Source: Crossaster papposus (Eukaryota > Echinodermata > Asteroidea > Velatida > Solasteridae). From it: a stretch of DNA of 64,000 nt. Made by a program: the position numbers and the translations under genes. This document shows, piece by piece, positions 35,201-45,055 of the stretch. The notes under the pieces are model-generated. The model searched no databases and had not been told where the DNA came from. It worked only from the letters and a program-made list of their open reading frames with translations. Each line of letters opens with the position of its first letter. Positions within the stretch are counted from its first letter, which is position 1. The stretch spans positions 21,791 to 85,790 of the forward strand of contig JBAIAA010001512.1 in the NCBI GenBank assembly GCA_037893245.1, read 5' to 3'.

Positions 35201-38200
35201 TACATATTCTTACAGCTCCCCAAATTGACATTTTTCAATATTCAATTTTTAGATAAAAGTAATGTTACTAAACTACTTAATTAAACGTGATTTTACCTGT
35301 GTTGGGTACCCGGAAAATAGCGTCTCACAGCGCCCTCATGCGACCAGAAATACGGCGCATTGGACGTTATCTTTGCATACACAACCAATTTTTCGAAAGT
35401 AACCAAAATGAAACATATGGATGAACCACGTACAGAAATAATGATTGCCTAGTCTCTTTTTGAACTTCGTTCAGGTGAGACAAACAACGATAACAGCCAC
35501 AGTAAAGCATGGACTCCTTTTGACTCTGCCTTGACTGCTATTTTCCCAACTTATGTCAATACAATACAAATGAGTCTTGCCTTCATGTTGTGAGCATGTT
35601 CGTATGTGGAGATGGTTCCAGTTTTCACCAAGTACTGGTCGACACCAACAAGGCCGACAATGTTACCACAGGGCACATCCTCAATAGGCTCGATGTAACG
35701 TCCCATCATAAGAATAGTCCTGAATACAGAATACAAATGTCAGGTTTGTTAAAAAAAAAAAAAAAAAATCTAAAAAAAATCTAAAAAGTGTTGACATACT
35801 TTTTACAAATATGAAAAGAAGTTGTACATTATCCGTTGTGCTGATGCAAAGCAATGTTTATTGATTGTGTGCAGCGACGCTATATTCAAATTGTGCATGA
35901 ACGTCTGTGATACACCATCTAAAATCAATATTCAATAAAAAAACCACTGTTTAATAAATTCAGTTTTTATCAAAGCCGGAAATTGAAAAGTAACTTTTGT
36001 ACGTCTTGAACAATAACAATTTCAAATATATTTTACATGGTGAACCTAAACAAAAACCAGCTAGTCCATCTGTTACAATGGACAATGTAAGAGAAAGCTG
36101 CTATGGCTACTGCCCGCTAATTCGTCCGGAAGCAGCACGCTCTGGTCCATTGTGCAGTGCAGCTGGATAAAGGGCTGTTGTGCATATAATCCAGTGCAGT
36201 GGGGAAATAATACCAGCGTCAAGGGATTAACAAGGTTCTCATTTGAGCCGTTTGCTTTCAGCCGAGTACCTGAACAGAACCCGATTGGAGTTGGAGGGAA
36301 GGGGGATGGTGGTCGAGGGTTAACCAGTTCGCGCCGGATGACGTGTATATAAACGCAAAGTTTTCCCCAAATTCAAAACGGATGACGCATAAACACGCCA
36401 AGTTCAAGTTCGGAAATGTCTGTCAGCAGCGAGCAAGGTGGGAAATGCGTGGGTGTGCTTCCCGGCACTATCGGCCTGAACCCGCTTCGGATCGAGTTTC
36501 ATTAAAAATAATCCCGCCCCTGGGCTCAGTGATGTTAAAATAATCCCGGCGCGAACTAAGCCCCATATGAGCCATATCTTACCTCTGGATACTCTTCTGG
36601 TACAGGTCGTCTTTCTTGCCAGGTACGTAGTGAGGTCCCATGATGCGCACCTTCTGGCCTGTGGCAGCTTTACCCGAGAAGACGCGGCCAAATGCATAGA
36701 AGCGGCCCTTGTCCGTAGTCGGTACCATTTTCGAGATGTACATCATCAGAGGCGCGTTGGGATCACAGTTCTTGATACCTACAAGAGGAAAAACCAAAGG
36801 TTTACCCAATTCTCTACTTCAGATTTGCAAGTAGAGTGCTACACTGAACATTCCAAACATCCAAACCGCCTGTAAAAGTCAGTATTACAATGTAGAAGAG
36901 CACATAGATGTGCATGTGTTAGTGCTGGGATTATAATGGATTTTGGGAACACCAATTCTAAAAATGCCTAATACAAATTGCAATTCAAATTTCACAACGA
37001 GTCGGTCAACCAGACAACAAGGACGGTTCTTAAACCACACGTCTCACCTACTTTTGCGATTACCCCCATTTCACAACTTGACCTCAAATGTTCTTCGACC
37101 TCCGTACGTAACTTTTAACCATAACCATCTCAAATGGAGTTTTAACACTTTGGAATTGAAAGATTCAGGTTAGTGCAAGAGTCAGGTTGGCGTAGCGGTT
37201 CTTTCTTCGCCTTCCACCACTATGACCTGGGTTCGAACCCCGGCTGGGCCAATATGTGGATTGGGTTTTTAGTCCCTGCCCGACTCCGTGGGTTTTCCCC
37301 AGGATATTCTTCTGTGGTTTTCCTCCCCCTAAATCTGTACCTTCTTCTCATTGTCTTCTCTCTACCGAGGGCCCCAAATGATCAGCTTCTGCTGGATGGG
37401 TTACCCTCATTAAAGATGGTTGTAAATAAATAAATAAAAATAAATTGGTAGGGAGTTGGGGTTTAATAACACCATCATATGGAAGTTTCCAAACTGCGCC
37501 TATGATCCAAGTTTGCTTGCAATTAAACTTTTCAGGCAAGACAAAAATTAACCTATTAATAAGTACGAGGTGTTCTGGCAAAATGAGATGGAACTGGGCA
37601 GTGTTGATAAATGCAAACTTTAAACAGCCATAATGATTTTAGTGGAATGTCCGATTGAAGTGCAAGAAACAGCATTGTAAGGAGAATTTTTGCTTCCTTT
37701 CTGATACCCGTGAACCCTCATTTCAACCTCTGCCCATTTCTTTGGCCAGAACCCCTCACAGTTCTCAGCTTACCCAGAGCGCAGGCGTCGTCGTGTGGGC
37801 CTTCATACAGCAACTCCATGCGGTACCTTTGGGAGGTGACTGGCGACGGGAGATGGATGGTGATCATCTGTAGCAAAGCCTCGCCGGCCGGCAGCCATTT
37901 GCGCATGACGGCCTTCATCAGGGGCTTGCCCTCTTTTTCCCTGTCTTCCACCGTCAATTTGATGTTCAGTTTCTCTAGGAGTTTCGCGGTGACGTCTGGT
38001 TTGAATTTCATGATGGCGTCAAAGACCTGCCGAAAAAAAAAAAAAAAAAAAAATTCAGGGTTATGTATTTACCAGAGGCCTATTTCAGGCAGCTGCTAAG
38101 CACAAATTGCTTAGCACTAAGGTCTTGCTCAGTAAAAAACTCTGTGTGCTTTTTAAGCCGACTACGAGCAACAAACAATATACTTTCCCTGAAAATTGGG

Positions 38201-39233
38201 TTTGTAACCCCGTTTTTGCCAAGGACGAATGTTCAGGCCAAGCGTTAGTTATCCTGTATGACTCGTGACCCACATCATTGTTTACATGCGCAGTTGAAAT
38301 ACCAAAAAATGTGACCTGTCCCAACAAAATGAGAGTAAAGTTGAAAATATTGAAAATTGAGATATTAGTATTTTCAAATTCTTGAGAAAAAGAGAGCTTT
38401 CCAATAGTGCATAACACTCCGGGGTTTTGCGATAATTACTTGTTACCGCGCTCTAGAAAGTCACGAGTTTCACATAACAAGTTTGTAAGAAAACTTACTT
38501 TAAACATCTTAAACAAAACACGCAAAAGATTGCAAAACAGGACAAGGTTCGGTTGAGCATAGCAACGGCTATGTTCTAATCATTATTTCTTAAAATTTTT
38601 CACACATACAAACTATTGTATAAACAACAAAATATCTAAACTTCAAAAACGTGGGATACTTACGAGGACCTGATTTGCATATTTAATTACCGTGTTAATT
38701 AGACCACTAATGGACTTTAGTCCAACACTAACTACGCAAACACTACGGAAAATCGCGTAATTTAAGGTTTTCGATCATCTGATCGCACCCAAAAAAATGG
38801 GAATATGTAGAGGATGACTTGGGCTTTCCAAATAAGGCAAAATCTCAAAATTGACCACCCCTTCATATTTTGACTTTGGATGGCCATATCTCCGAATCAC
38901 ATTTTGTGGTGACAGGTCACAAATATCGATCCCTATTAAAGCAACCACCGTCATCATTCCTTACCTTGTAGATGGGATCGAGCACAAACTGGTTGAAGCC
39001 TCGGACGTAACCTTCTCCGCCGGCTTTGTTCCACTTCTTCTCTTTAGCGTTATAGAACTGATCGCCCCAGAGACGCTTCATCAACTTGGCCGGCTCGATC
39101 TTGAACTTGCTGGCATAGATCTCGGCAAACTGTTTGAGAGTGAATGCCCAGCCGTGCAAGCCGGAGCCAAAGCCTACTGTGCCCTTGTAGGGATAAACCT
39201 GAACACAAAAGGGACAAGGGAATGGGAAATGAT

Positions 39234-39268
<35 letters not shown>

Positions 39269-42200
39269 TGGGGAGGCTAATCATCCTCACTCGCAGCTGG
39301 TGTGCTGAATTGCGAAGGACGCGGCTACGGTACAACGTTGTCGAGTCGCTGGCACGTAAAGGCACCTATGGCAGCCGGCCACATCGACTCATATATGACT
39401 ACGGAACACAACCTGAGATCGAAAGTGTTTGATTTTTCAGGAGGGAGGAAAACCGGATGACCTGGGCCCAATTTCATAGCGCTGCTAAGCACACGATTTT
39501 CTGCTAACCGAGCCTCCGTCTATTTCATGGGGACCGTAAGCAGTAAGCGCAGCAAAAGGCACACTTAACCTAGCGGGAAAATTTGCTTAAATCAGTGACG
39601 TAACAGTATAATTTCCATGCGCGCGCAAACGTTAGCACAAAAACGCCGTAAAAAATAGCGCTTAAGGTTAGCAAATTTTTCTGCTAAAGCTAGCACGAAA
39701 ATTTGCTTACCGTTAAGCAGCTCTATGAAATTGGGCCCTGGAGAAAAACCCTCGTGGCACAGGAGAGAACCATCGCACAACTCTACTCGCATATGTGACC
39801 TGTTCCAACGAAACCCGGACAAAGTCGCACAATGTGTTTTGTCACAATGTACTCCTGAAGTAATTTCGAGATGGATTTTACCATTTTGAGGTTTTAGGTT
39901 TTCCTAAGTCACTCACTATTAATCTACAATCTCCTCAAATTTGAACAAAATACATCTACCAGAAGTGTATTTTTTTGTCAATTTTGTGAAACATTTGTGT
40001 ATAGAAATAATACGCTTTTCTGAACTTCAAAGCTGTTTATCTCATAATTAGGTTGTCAGGGTTTTATCACTAAATCCAGACCCCAGGGAAGATAGGGTGG
40101 GGGTACATATGTAAATGATACATCATTTTAAAGCTGAGAACCTAGAGAATTTGAAAAAAGCAAAATCTGAAAAAATTCGAAAAAGTCGACTTTGTCCGGG
40201 TTTCGTTGGAACAGGTCACATATGGTCCGGGCCAGGAATCGAACCCGGGCCACATTGGTGAGAGGCAAGCGCTTTTACACACAAGCCTATGCCACCCTTG
40301 ATTTAAGGGGCTACTAGATAAATAACTTGCTATAATAACAATCCCTTTTAGAAAAATCCCATGGGTACATGATCATTAGGCCAGAACAAGAACCAAACCA
40401 ATTATCACAAACGGGATTCTGATGGACGTAGTATGTAACATCAATTCACTTGGGCGCGAAAAAAAATTACTACACAACCTGGGAAGCAACAATGCGAGGA
40501 TTCAACTTTTGATCTTTAACCCTAACCCCCTAGGCTCTCGCACTAGGAAGCATACCAAACCTAACAAACTTCAACAGCTCCCACATGTTCAGTAATTTTT
40601 GGTACACTGTACTGAACCTAACAGTACTAAATCTTCCAAACTCCAACAGTTGAACTTTTATTGACTTGGAACAGTGATAACTGGCCAGTGGTATTATGTG
40701 TTTTAGTGGGGACACACATACAAGGTGTAAGTGTACATACACTTACAGTTGACCAGGAACTGTGCCGTGACAATGTGGGTCACTCGCGTATAAATGCCTG
40801 TGTATTCTCAAAATTTCTAACATTTTGACAAGTCCCATGCCTTTCTGTCCTGAACCTCACAGAATTCAACAGGGTCTCCCTGGGCCTTTGGTACTGAGTC
40901 AAACAAAGTCTAACAACAAATTGTTACGGTTTGGTACCAAACCTGCCAAAACCTAGCGAAAGCTGCAGTTGGAGTTTGATGGGTTTGGGGTAGTTAGGGT
41001 TAAATACACAAATAAACCACAAGGGAAACTGACCAGGTAAATCTGCTTAAATTTCAAAGTCCCGCCTTGACAATTTCTTTGTTGACTTTGAAATGTATGC
41101 AAATTTACCTTGTAGTTTATTCGTGTATTATAAGATAAAAAGTTGTATCCTCATTGATTAATCCCCACCATGTCGCTTCCCAGGTTGTATCGTAAAATTG
41201 GGCGTGATCCCTGGCAACACGGCATTCTGGTGTTTATGACTTCTGACTAGCGCCCTCTAACAAAGATACTGACTATTTAAGATAGGGCAAGATAGCTCAG
41301 TTGGTAGAGCACCGGTCCAGTATTCCAGAGGTCGCAGGTTCGAGTGCCAATTTCTTTTTTCACTTTGAAACTTACACAAATTTACCTTGTAGGACCATAC
41401 AGTATTGGGTTTTGCTCCACACCTTCAGATCTTAAGTTTGAACGTCACAATTTCAAGGTGTGAGGCAAAACCCAATACTGTAATGGTTCCGTCAAATTAA
41501 TTTAAAGATTTGTTACCTGGATATCTCCCATGGGTCCATGCTCGTCAGCGTAAGTGGCTACAATCACGTTGATGCTCTCCACGATACGCTGGAAGGTCTG
41601 GTAGAGGTCTTCCATCTCCAGCTGCAGTTCCAGCAGGGCCCGGTCCATTTTGTTCATGAACACCACGGGCTTGATTCGCTCAGCGATAGCCTGACGCAAC
41701 ACCGTCTCCGTCTGAACGCACACACCTGCAAACGTTTCAGGGTTCAGAGAGCCAATTTAAATGAACCGTGGATTTCTCTTTTATGGGGGGTTCAATTCTT
41801 TGTCTTTTGAAAGAGAATAAGGCTTTTTAAGACTTAAGCGGGTGCTCTCTACATTAAGTTTTGCTGCACAATGAGTTACCAAATTTACTTTGGGTTAAGT
41901 TATCAAACCTAATAAATTTTAAGCTATATTGAGCTTAAAAAAACAAAAAAAAACCAAACATATTTAAAAGATTTGACCTGCTAGAAGTTTGACAAGTTTA
42001 TTACTGTAAGCACAAGACCAGAGGCCAATTTCATAAAACGTCTAAGCACAAAAATTTGCTTAGCACAAAAATTTGCTTAGCACAAAAATAGTTTTGCTCA
42101 GTAAAAACTGGTTACAAGCCAAAACTCCAAATGCTCTTTATGCTAAGCAAAAACCAGCTAAATACAGTCACAAACAATAAATATTACCTGAAAATTAGAT

Positions 42201-42720
42201 TTGTAACCCTGTTTTCCCAAGGGAAGAATTTTCATGCTAAGCACATTTTTGTGCTTGCATGTTTTATGAAATTGGCCCCTGTTGGAGTTTTGCAGGTTCT
42301 GTTTAGTAAACACTGAACCTGTGAGCAGCTACTCAAGTTTGTCAGGTAAGGTACAGTTTCCAGTGCAGGGCATTGGGGTTTATAACCTCAATATGTGTAG
42401 ATGCACACAATCCTGTTTGCTGGCGATTACAAGTTCAGCCCGGCACATGTTTAACTTGACATTCAAATATTCAGAATAAAGCGAACAGTAAGTTACACAA
42501 AAAATGACCAGCGCTATTCTGAGCGCACTTTAACGTACCACTGACACAATCCACCACAACTAGTGCACCGTCGGTCACACGTAGAGCCGCAGTCACTTCA
42601 GAGGAGAAGTCGACGTGGCCAGGAGAGTCAATCAGATTGATCAGAAATCCATTGCCATCCTTCTCCTGGGTGATGTACTGCATGTCGACATCCGCCAATT
42701 CATAGTACAAGGAGATGGCA
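26100..42720 (-). CDS. EEF2: Elongation factor 2 (eEF2), right tandem copy, 12 exons, N-terminal exon not found
   Basis: This is the ribosomal translocase GTPase. Exons from 42,720 down to the stop at 26,100 total 2,305 bp and join in phase into 767 codons including the stop; with the missing ~75 residues this fits the 843-848 residues usual for invertebrate eEF2. Seen in order are switch [14 protein letters not shown], the G5-region SGLHGWAF, domain II, domain III ([10 protein letters not shown]), domain IV and domain V ending YYDKL. No exon with the P-loop (VDHGKS) or the T56-type phosphorylation segment was found up to the window end on either strand. Arg after the diphthamide His is Cys here (AIHCGGGQ). 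One intron has a GC donor. It could be a truncated duplicate still under selection, a gene with a distant first exon, or an assembly product. Confidence 0.85.
26361..26989. mobile_element. TGTGACC-family MITE, 629 bp, right copy
   Basis: The ends are TGTGACCTGTCACCAGAAAA and TTTTGTGATGACAGGTCACA. The inside includes AGTGGTCTAATTAACACGGT. A TA separates it from the next element. Its equivalent in the left copy is cut by the window start. Confidence 0.88.
26992..27260. mobile_element. 3'-truncated TGTGACC-family MITE, right copy
   Basis: It is orthologous to 73-340: it starts TGTGACCTGCTCCAACGAAA and lacks the opposite inverted repeat. Confidence 0.65.
27303..27435 (-). CDS. EEF2: eEF2 exon 11, right copy
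   Basis: 133 bp, encoding [18 protein letters not shown] through YLPVNESFG, ending in phase 1 as the last exon requires. Confidence 0.96.
27575..27927. mobile_element. hAT-like MITE, right copy only
   Basis: It begins CAGTCCTAATTTGAAAATCA and ends AATCAGAAGGACTG, with AGGCGTG in inverted orientation further in. GGTATT is duplicated on both sides (27,569-27,574 and 27,928-27,933). The left copy has the empty site AAAGGGGTATCACCCCCG near 645-660. Confidence 0.8.
28551..28878. mobile_element. AAAGGTAG-family MITE, right copy, both ends present
   Basis: Inverted ends TTTAAAGGTAGTATACACCA and TGGTGTATCCTACCTTTAAA. The interior carries GGGGGGTTGTATTTCATAGT. It is the most complete copy of this family here. 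Confidence 0.8.
29031..29213 (-). CDS. EEF2: eEF2 exon 10, right copy (diphthamide loop, Arg to Cys)
   Basis: 183 bp, phase 0, encoding [20 protein letters not shown] through EPVYLVEIQ. The loop reads [11 protein letters not shown]. The residue after the His that carries diphthamide in known eEF2 is Arg in the left copy and in family members I know. The codon change CGC to TGC is a CpG transition. Confidence 0.96.
29343..29629. mobile_element. Short TGTGACC-family MITE, right copy only
   Basis: 287 bp with ends TGTGACCTGTCATCACAACA and CATTTTATGATGACAGGTCACA (read as inverted). It looks like an internally deleted relative of 26,361-26,989. The left copy lacks it (about 1,600). Confidence 0.8.
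29631..30086. mobile_element. TGTGACC-family MITE with GCAAAAATGAG ends, right copy only
   Basis: It starts AGTGACCCACTCTGCAAAAA and ends TTTTTGCAGAGCGGGTCACA. It lies immediately beside the previous element, as the pair at 26,361-27,260 does. Confidence 0.75.
30549..30765. mobile_element. TTAA-flanked MITE (CCAGTTCGCGCCGG family), right copy only
   Basis: TTAA precedes it (30,545-30,548) and follows it (30,766-30,769). It ends CCTGGCGTGAACTGT. The left copy has the empty site GAGCTTTAAAGCTGTAAACT near 2,083-2,103. The inside includes AAAACGGATGACGCATAAAC. Confidence 0.9.
30932..31141 (-). CDS. EEF2: eEF2 exon 9, right copy (domain IV)
   Basis: 210 bp, encoding [20 protein letters not shown] through FQWATKE, phase 0 at both ends. 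The protein equals the left copy despite about a dozen base changes. Confidence 0.96.
31181..31574. mobile_element. MITE with GGGATCGTATAC ends, right copy
   Basis: Left end AAAGGGATCGTATACATTTG, right end CAAACGTATATACGATACCT. It is the uninterrupted version of the left element at 2,901-4,098. Confidence 0.75.
31838..31981 (-). CDS. EEF2: eEF2 exon 8, right copy
   Basis: 144 bp, encoding [18 protein letters not shown] through DGLAEDIEK. The acceptor is TTGACAG and the donor GTTCCT, a weak donor after +2 but in the same place as the left copy (GTCCCT). Confidence 0.95.
32150..33084. mobile_element. ~935-bp DNA transposon remnant, right copy only
   Basis: It opens CAGGGTTTCCCTTTAGCGGT and closes TTAAGGGAAACCC, a hAT-type end pattern. 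The left copy at about 4,738 lacks it. No intact transposase frame is seen. The target duplication is unclear. Confidence 0.6.
33139..33366 (-). CDS. EEF2: eEF2 exon 7, right copy (domain III)
   Basis: 228 bp, encoding [18 protein letters not shown] through [10 protein letters not shown]. It follows the GC-donor intron. The acceptor TTGGAACAG is the pre-insertion state of the site that carries a SINE in the left copy. Confidence 0.96.
33567..33945. mobile_element. Element with CCCTAAC end and AATCCTC tandem motifs, right copy only
   Basis: It starts TTAACCCTAACGCTCCTCAA and ends GCCTAGGGGGCAAGGGTTA, partly mirroring the start of the 40,520 element. The interior repeats motifs of the type TTGAGGATTTTTGAGGATTG. 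It abuts the next element. Confidence 0.5.
33946..34991. mobile_element. ~1.05-kb TA-flanked DNA element, right copy only
   Basis: Inverted ends CCGTAATTTCCTGCGG and CCGCAGGAAATTATGG are each flanked by TA. Inside, about 34,497-34,686 holds a second inverted pair (TAGTCTTGTTTGCAAGACGA and TCTTGCAAACAAAACTA) related to sequences at 51,705 and 56,200. No long open frame. Confidence 0.78.
35116..35357. mobile_element. Short MITE with GCCGTATTT ends, right copy only
   Basis: It begins GGCCGTATTTTTGAACGTTG and ends GACCAGAAATACGGCGC, and both arms carry GAGGGC. The left copy reads straight through at 6,212 (TAGCAATTGGACTTTAAC). Confidence 0.65.
35581..35719 (-). CDS. EEF2: eEF2 exon 6, right copy, followed by a GC donor
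   Basis: 139 bp, encoding [19 protein letters not shown] through EHAHNMK. The donor is AAG then GCAAGA, as in the left copy. Confidence 0.95.
36324..36556. mobile_element. TTAA-associated MITE (CCAGTTCGCGCCGG family), right copy only
   Basis: It starts CCAGTTCGCGCCGGATGACG after TTAA and ends CCCGGCGCGAAC, followed by an eroded TAA. The left copy has the empty site GAGGGTTAAATATAAGCCC near 7,180-7,200. It ends about 26 bp from eEF2 exon 5. Confidence 0.88.
36583..36778 (-). CDS. EEF2: eEF2 exon 5, right copy (domain II)
   Basis: 196 bp, encoding [18 protein letters not shown] through LYQKSIQR, phases 1 and 2. Confidence 0.96.
37186..37443 (+). mobile_element. tRNA-derived SINE, right copy
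   Basis: Orthologous to 10,097-10,350, with the same A and B boxes, V-like core and (AAATA)n tail. Upstream are only two units of the 17-bp repeat (37,155-37,188). Confidence 0.88.
37774..38026 (-). CDS. EEF2: eEF2 exon 4, right copy
   Basis: 253 bp, encoding [20 protein letters not shown] through [11 protein letters not shown] long A run (T run on the coding strand) lies just upstream of the acceptor. Confidence 0.96.
38310..38921. mobile_element. TGTGACC-family MITE, right copy
   Basis: Orthologous to 11,215-11,835, with ends TGTGACCTGTCCCAACAAAA and TTTTGTGGTGACAGGTCACA. Confidence 0.85.
38965..39198 (-). CDS. EEF2: eEF2 exon 3, right copy
   Basis: 234 bp, encoding [20 protein letters not shown] through [11 protein letters not shown], identical in protein to the left copy. 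Confidence 0.96.
39466..39736. mobile_element. GGCCAATTTCAT-family MITE nested in a SINE
   Basis: 271 bp with inverted ends GCCCAATTTCATAGCGCTGC and CAGCTCTATGAAATTGGGC. CCTGG is duplicated at 39,461-39,465 and 39,737-39,741. Confidence 0.92.
39794..40220. mobile_element. TGTGACC-family MITE nested in a SINE
   Basis: 427 bp with ends TGTGACCTGTTCCAACGAAA and TTTCGTTGGAACAGGTCACA, flanked by TA on each side. It is the full-length reference for the truncated copies at 73 and 26,992. Confidence 0.92.
40520..40999. mobile_element. 480-bp TTAA-flanked MITE, right copy only
   Basis: TTAA at 40,516-40,519 and 41,000-41,003. Inverted ends CCCTAACCCCC and GGGGTAGTTAGGG. The left copy has the empty site GATCTTTAAATACACAAATA at 12,351-12,370. 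No coding capacity. Confidence 0.93.
41285..41350 (+). mobile_element. tRNA-like SINE head, right copy
   Basis: Orthologous to 12,641-12,706, with the same A- and B-box-like motifs. Confidence 0.75.
41400..41480. repeat. Inverted repeat beside eEF2 exon 2, right copy
   Basis: The same arms as 12,756-12,828, with a slightly longer loop. Confidence 0.85.
41517..41725 (-). CDS. EEF2: eEF2 exon 2, right copy (NKMD motif)
   Basis: 209 bp, encoding [20 protein letters not shown] through HGPMGDIQ, phases 1 and 0. Confidence 0.96.
42022..42279. mobile_element. GGCCAATTTCAT-family MITE, right copy
   Basis: Orthologous to 13,370-13,627 and almost identical to it. Confidence 0.85.
42539..42720 (-). 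CDS. EEF2: eEF2 exon 1 of those visible, right copy (DSPGH motif)
   Basis: 182 bp, encoding [20 protein letters not shown] through VVVDCVSG. If translation began inside it, the first in-frame Met would be in VDMQYI, giving a protein with G3-G5 but no P-loop. Confidence 0.96.
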
Positions 42721-42898
42721 CTGCATGATGGAAAACCCCCAAAAAGAGTGTAAATACTTCAAACTTGATCTTTCCCAAGTCCTCCAAAATCCTCCTTGCC
42801 AAAAATGAGAAATCAAGAAATCAATGGATTTTGTAGGATTTACTATAGCAAGGTACAGGTTGCACCTAATGCTGTTTAAGGTTAGCCATGCACACATA

Positions 42899-43290
42899 TG
42901 TGACCCGCTCTGTGAAAATGAGTCAGATGTCGCAGAATGCACTTACAAATTTGGGTGGTTCAACGTATGACAATTTTATATTCCTATTTCATGATTTTCA
43001 GCTTGGTTAGGATCTATATTTTCAATTTCTACATTAAAACATGCTGAATTAAATCAGATTCAGTGAGAAAAACCGGTTTTGTATTCTATTGCATACATCT
43101 CCTAAAGGGAAATATTTTGTTTTAAATGCACAATTTCTGTCATGAAGGTTTTTTTTAGATTTCACAAGATCGTCAAAATTAAGACTAACATATCAAATTA
43201 AAGAGGACAGTGCACTCTTTCTAATGGTATACATGTATATAACTCTGTAAAATTTTCGACATCTGACTCATTTTCACAGAGCAGGTCACA
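42899..43290. mobile_element. TGTGACC-family MITE, right copy
   Basis: Orthologous to 14,247-14,639, with TA on both sides. Confidence 0.88.
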
Positions 43291-43724
43291 TATATGCCTA
43301 AATAACATGACATCTGCACTGGTTCTGGATATCATCGACACTGCCTCAACAAATCAACAGTACTGTTGGGAAAATTGTGCAGAATTCAGGCAGTGGCCAC
43401 GCCTCCCGTGAACAAATTAAAGAAACAATGGAAGATCTTGGAGGACTGCGGCTGTATCAATTTGTTTTGTACACGGTCGCAGGAGGATTATGCTGGATTA
43501 ATCTCATCTCTATCCCCACAGGTTGATAGAGAACAACCTAAGTAAAGTGTCTTGCCAGAAAAACAAAAATACAAAATTTTGCAGTTGGTGTTCAAAATGA
43601 TGTGTCATCTCACGTGAATCAGACACCATTAACCATTAGACCAAACCTCCTGGATTGAATCTAGAAATCAAACAAAACTGTTTTGTTTTTGTTAGCAGTT
43701 ATACTATTGGGTTCAAATTTCGTT

Positions 43725-43801
43725 CATTTTTTTTCTCCATCTAAAGAGTAGGTAGCATGTGATTCACATGCTACCTACTCTTTAGATGGAGAAAAAAAAA
43801 T
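43725..43801. repeat. 38-bp-arm palindrome, right copy
   Basis: The same hairpin as 15,074-15,150. The right arm has one extra A in its terminal run. Confidence 0.95.
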
Positions 43802-43875
43802 GTGAACTTCACAGGTTCACAGTACGCGTGAAATATCCGCACATGCATTCACACGTGCGTGCGTTTCTCTCTTAC

Positions 43876-44011
43876 CTGTCATTCGTTCGATATGACTGAA
43901 CCTTTGAGCTGCTCGTCTGCCAAGTTCTCCCGATTTAAAACTTCTGCTGATTCCACTAAATACTCGTCCCTCATCATAATGGGCACCGAATACAGACCGG
44001 CTTTCATAATT
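43876..44011 (-). other. Candidate exon of unassigned gene, right copy
   Basis: Identical in exon sequence and splice signals to 15,224-15,359. Identity is not informative because the flanks are also nearly identical. Confidence 0.35.
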
Positions 44012-44440
44012 CTTTAAAAAAACAGAAAATATAATTGAAATTATTCTTCCATTGTTCCAGTGTTGTAGTACCAGAACTCGCACCAAATTATGTAAACATA
44101 ATAATGACCCTATAAACTCCCTGTGAAATTATTTCCCTGGCATGCTGTCATTTTGAAGAATTTGAAGTAGTCTAAAGATGTGTCCCAGAGATGCATTTTT
44201 TGAAATTTCCATTAAGCAGTTGGTTCCATATCGAAATCTAAGAATATTATTTTATTAATTGGAATAAATATCATTCACAGAACTAAACCTTCGTCAGGTT
44301 AGTTGTCAAGCACTTTTCTTTAGATTTTTGAGAACTTTTGCTGCTTTCAAACAATAAAAATGTACAACTGACAATAAGTAAAATTTTGTTGATGTCTTGG
44401 ATATATTTGAACAATGTATTGTGCCCTTCAAAAGATTGTA

Positions 44441-45055
44441 AAGGTAGGATACACCATCAGTAATTGCTTGAATTATCAAGAATGGGTACATTTTGGGGGG
44501 TTGTATTTTATAGTAAACATTGTTTAACTGACTTGTCCGGAGTTTTACAATCATTGGATGTTAAGAAAAGCAAGAAAAACAATACTCGTTTTCAACCGCC
44601 GCAAGGCAGTAGTTCTTATATTGTTCCTGTTTTTTTAACCCTAACCCCCTAGGCCTTACTTTGGGCTAAAGAACTGCGTACTACAGAATACTACTTAGTA
44701 TTTTGTAGCATTGGGTCTCTCCGTGACTGATGATTGGGTGTGTACTGACAGAGTACAGATACTGCCAACTACAAAATACTAATAGTGGCAATACAGGTCA
44801 GTAATACTTACCTGGCAAAAAATGCAGTAGTCCAACCTTGACCCATTGTGTCCCAATTTACAATTTTTGCTGTAGAGTCTACACAGCATACATGGGCAAT
44901 GCACACTCAGCAAGCAGAGGAACCCAATGCTAAAAAGTACTACGAGTGCAATAAGTGGTGAAGTACTAAAAATTACTACAGGCATTGCACAAAAGTCAGT
45001 GAGAGTACTGCATACTACTTTTTACTACTAGTAAAAAGTGAGAAAATCAGGCCTC
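44441..45055. mobile_element. AAAGGTAG MITE fragment and CCCTAACCCCCTAGG-type element, right copy
   Basis: Orthologous to 15,785-16,400. The same two elements lie side by side. Confidence 0.5.

Larger units (their letters stand above)
39236..40301 (-). mobile_element. tRNA-derived SINE with two nested MITEs, right copy only
   Basis: On the minus strand the head lies at about 40,301-40,227 and has a B box (GGGTTCGATTCC). A core with GTTTTTCTCC and CATCCGGTTTTCCTCCC follows, and an (ATT)n tail ends at 39,236. Removing the two MITEs restores a continuous SINE. The left copy lacks the whole block at about 12,150. Confidence 0.85.
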
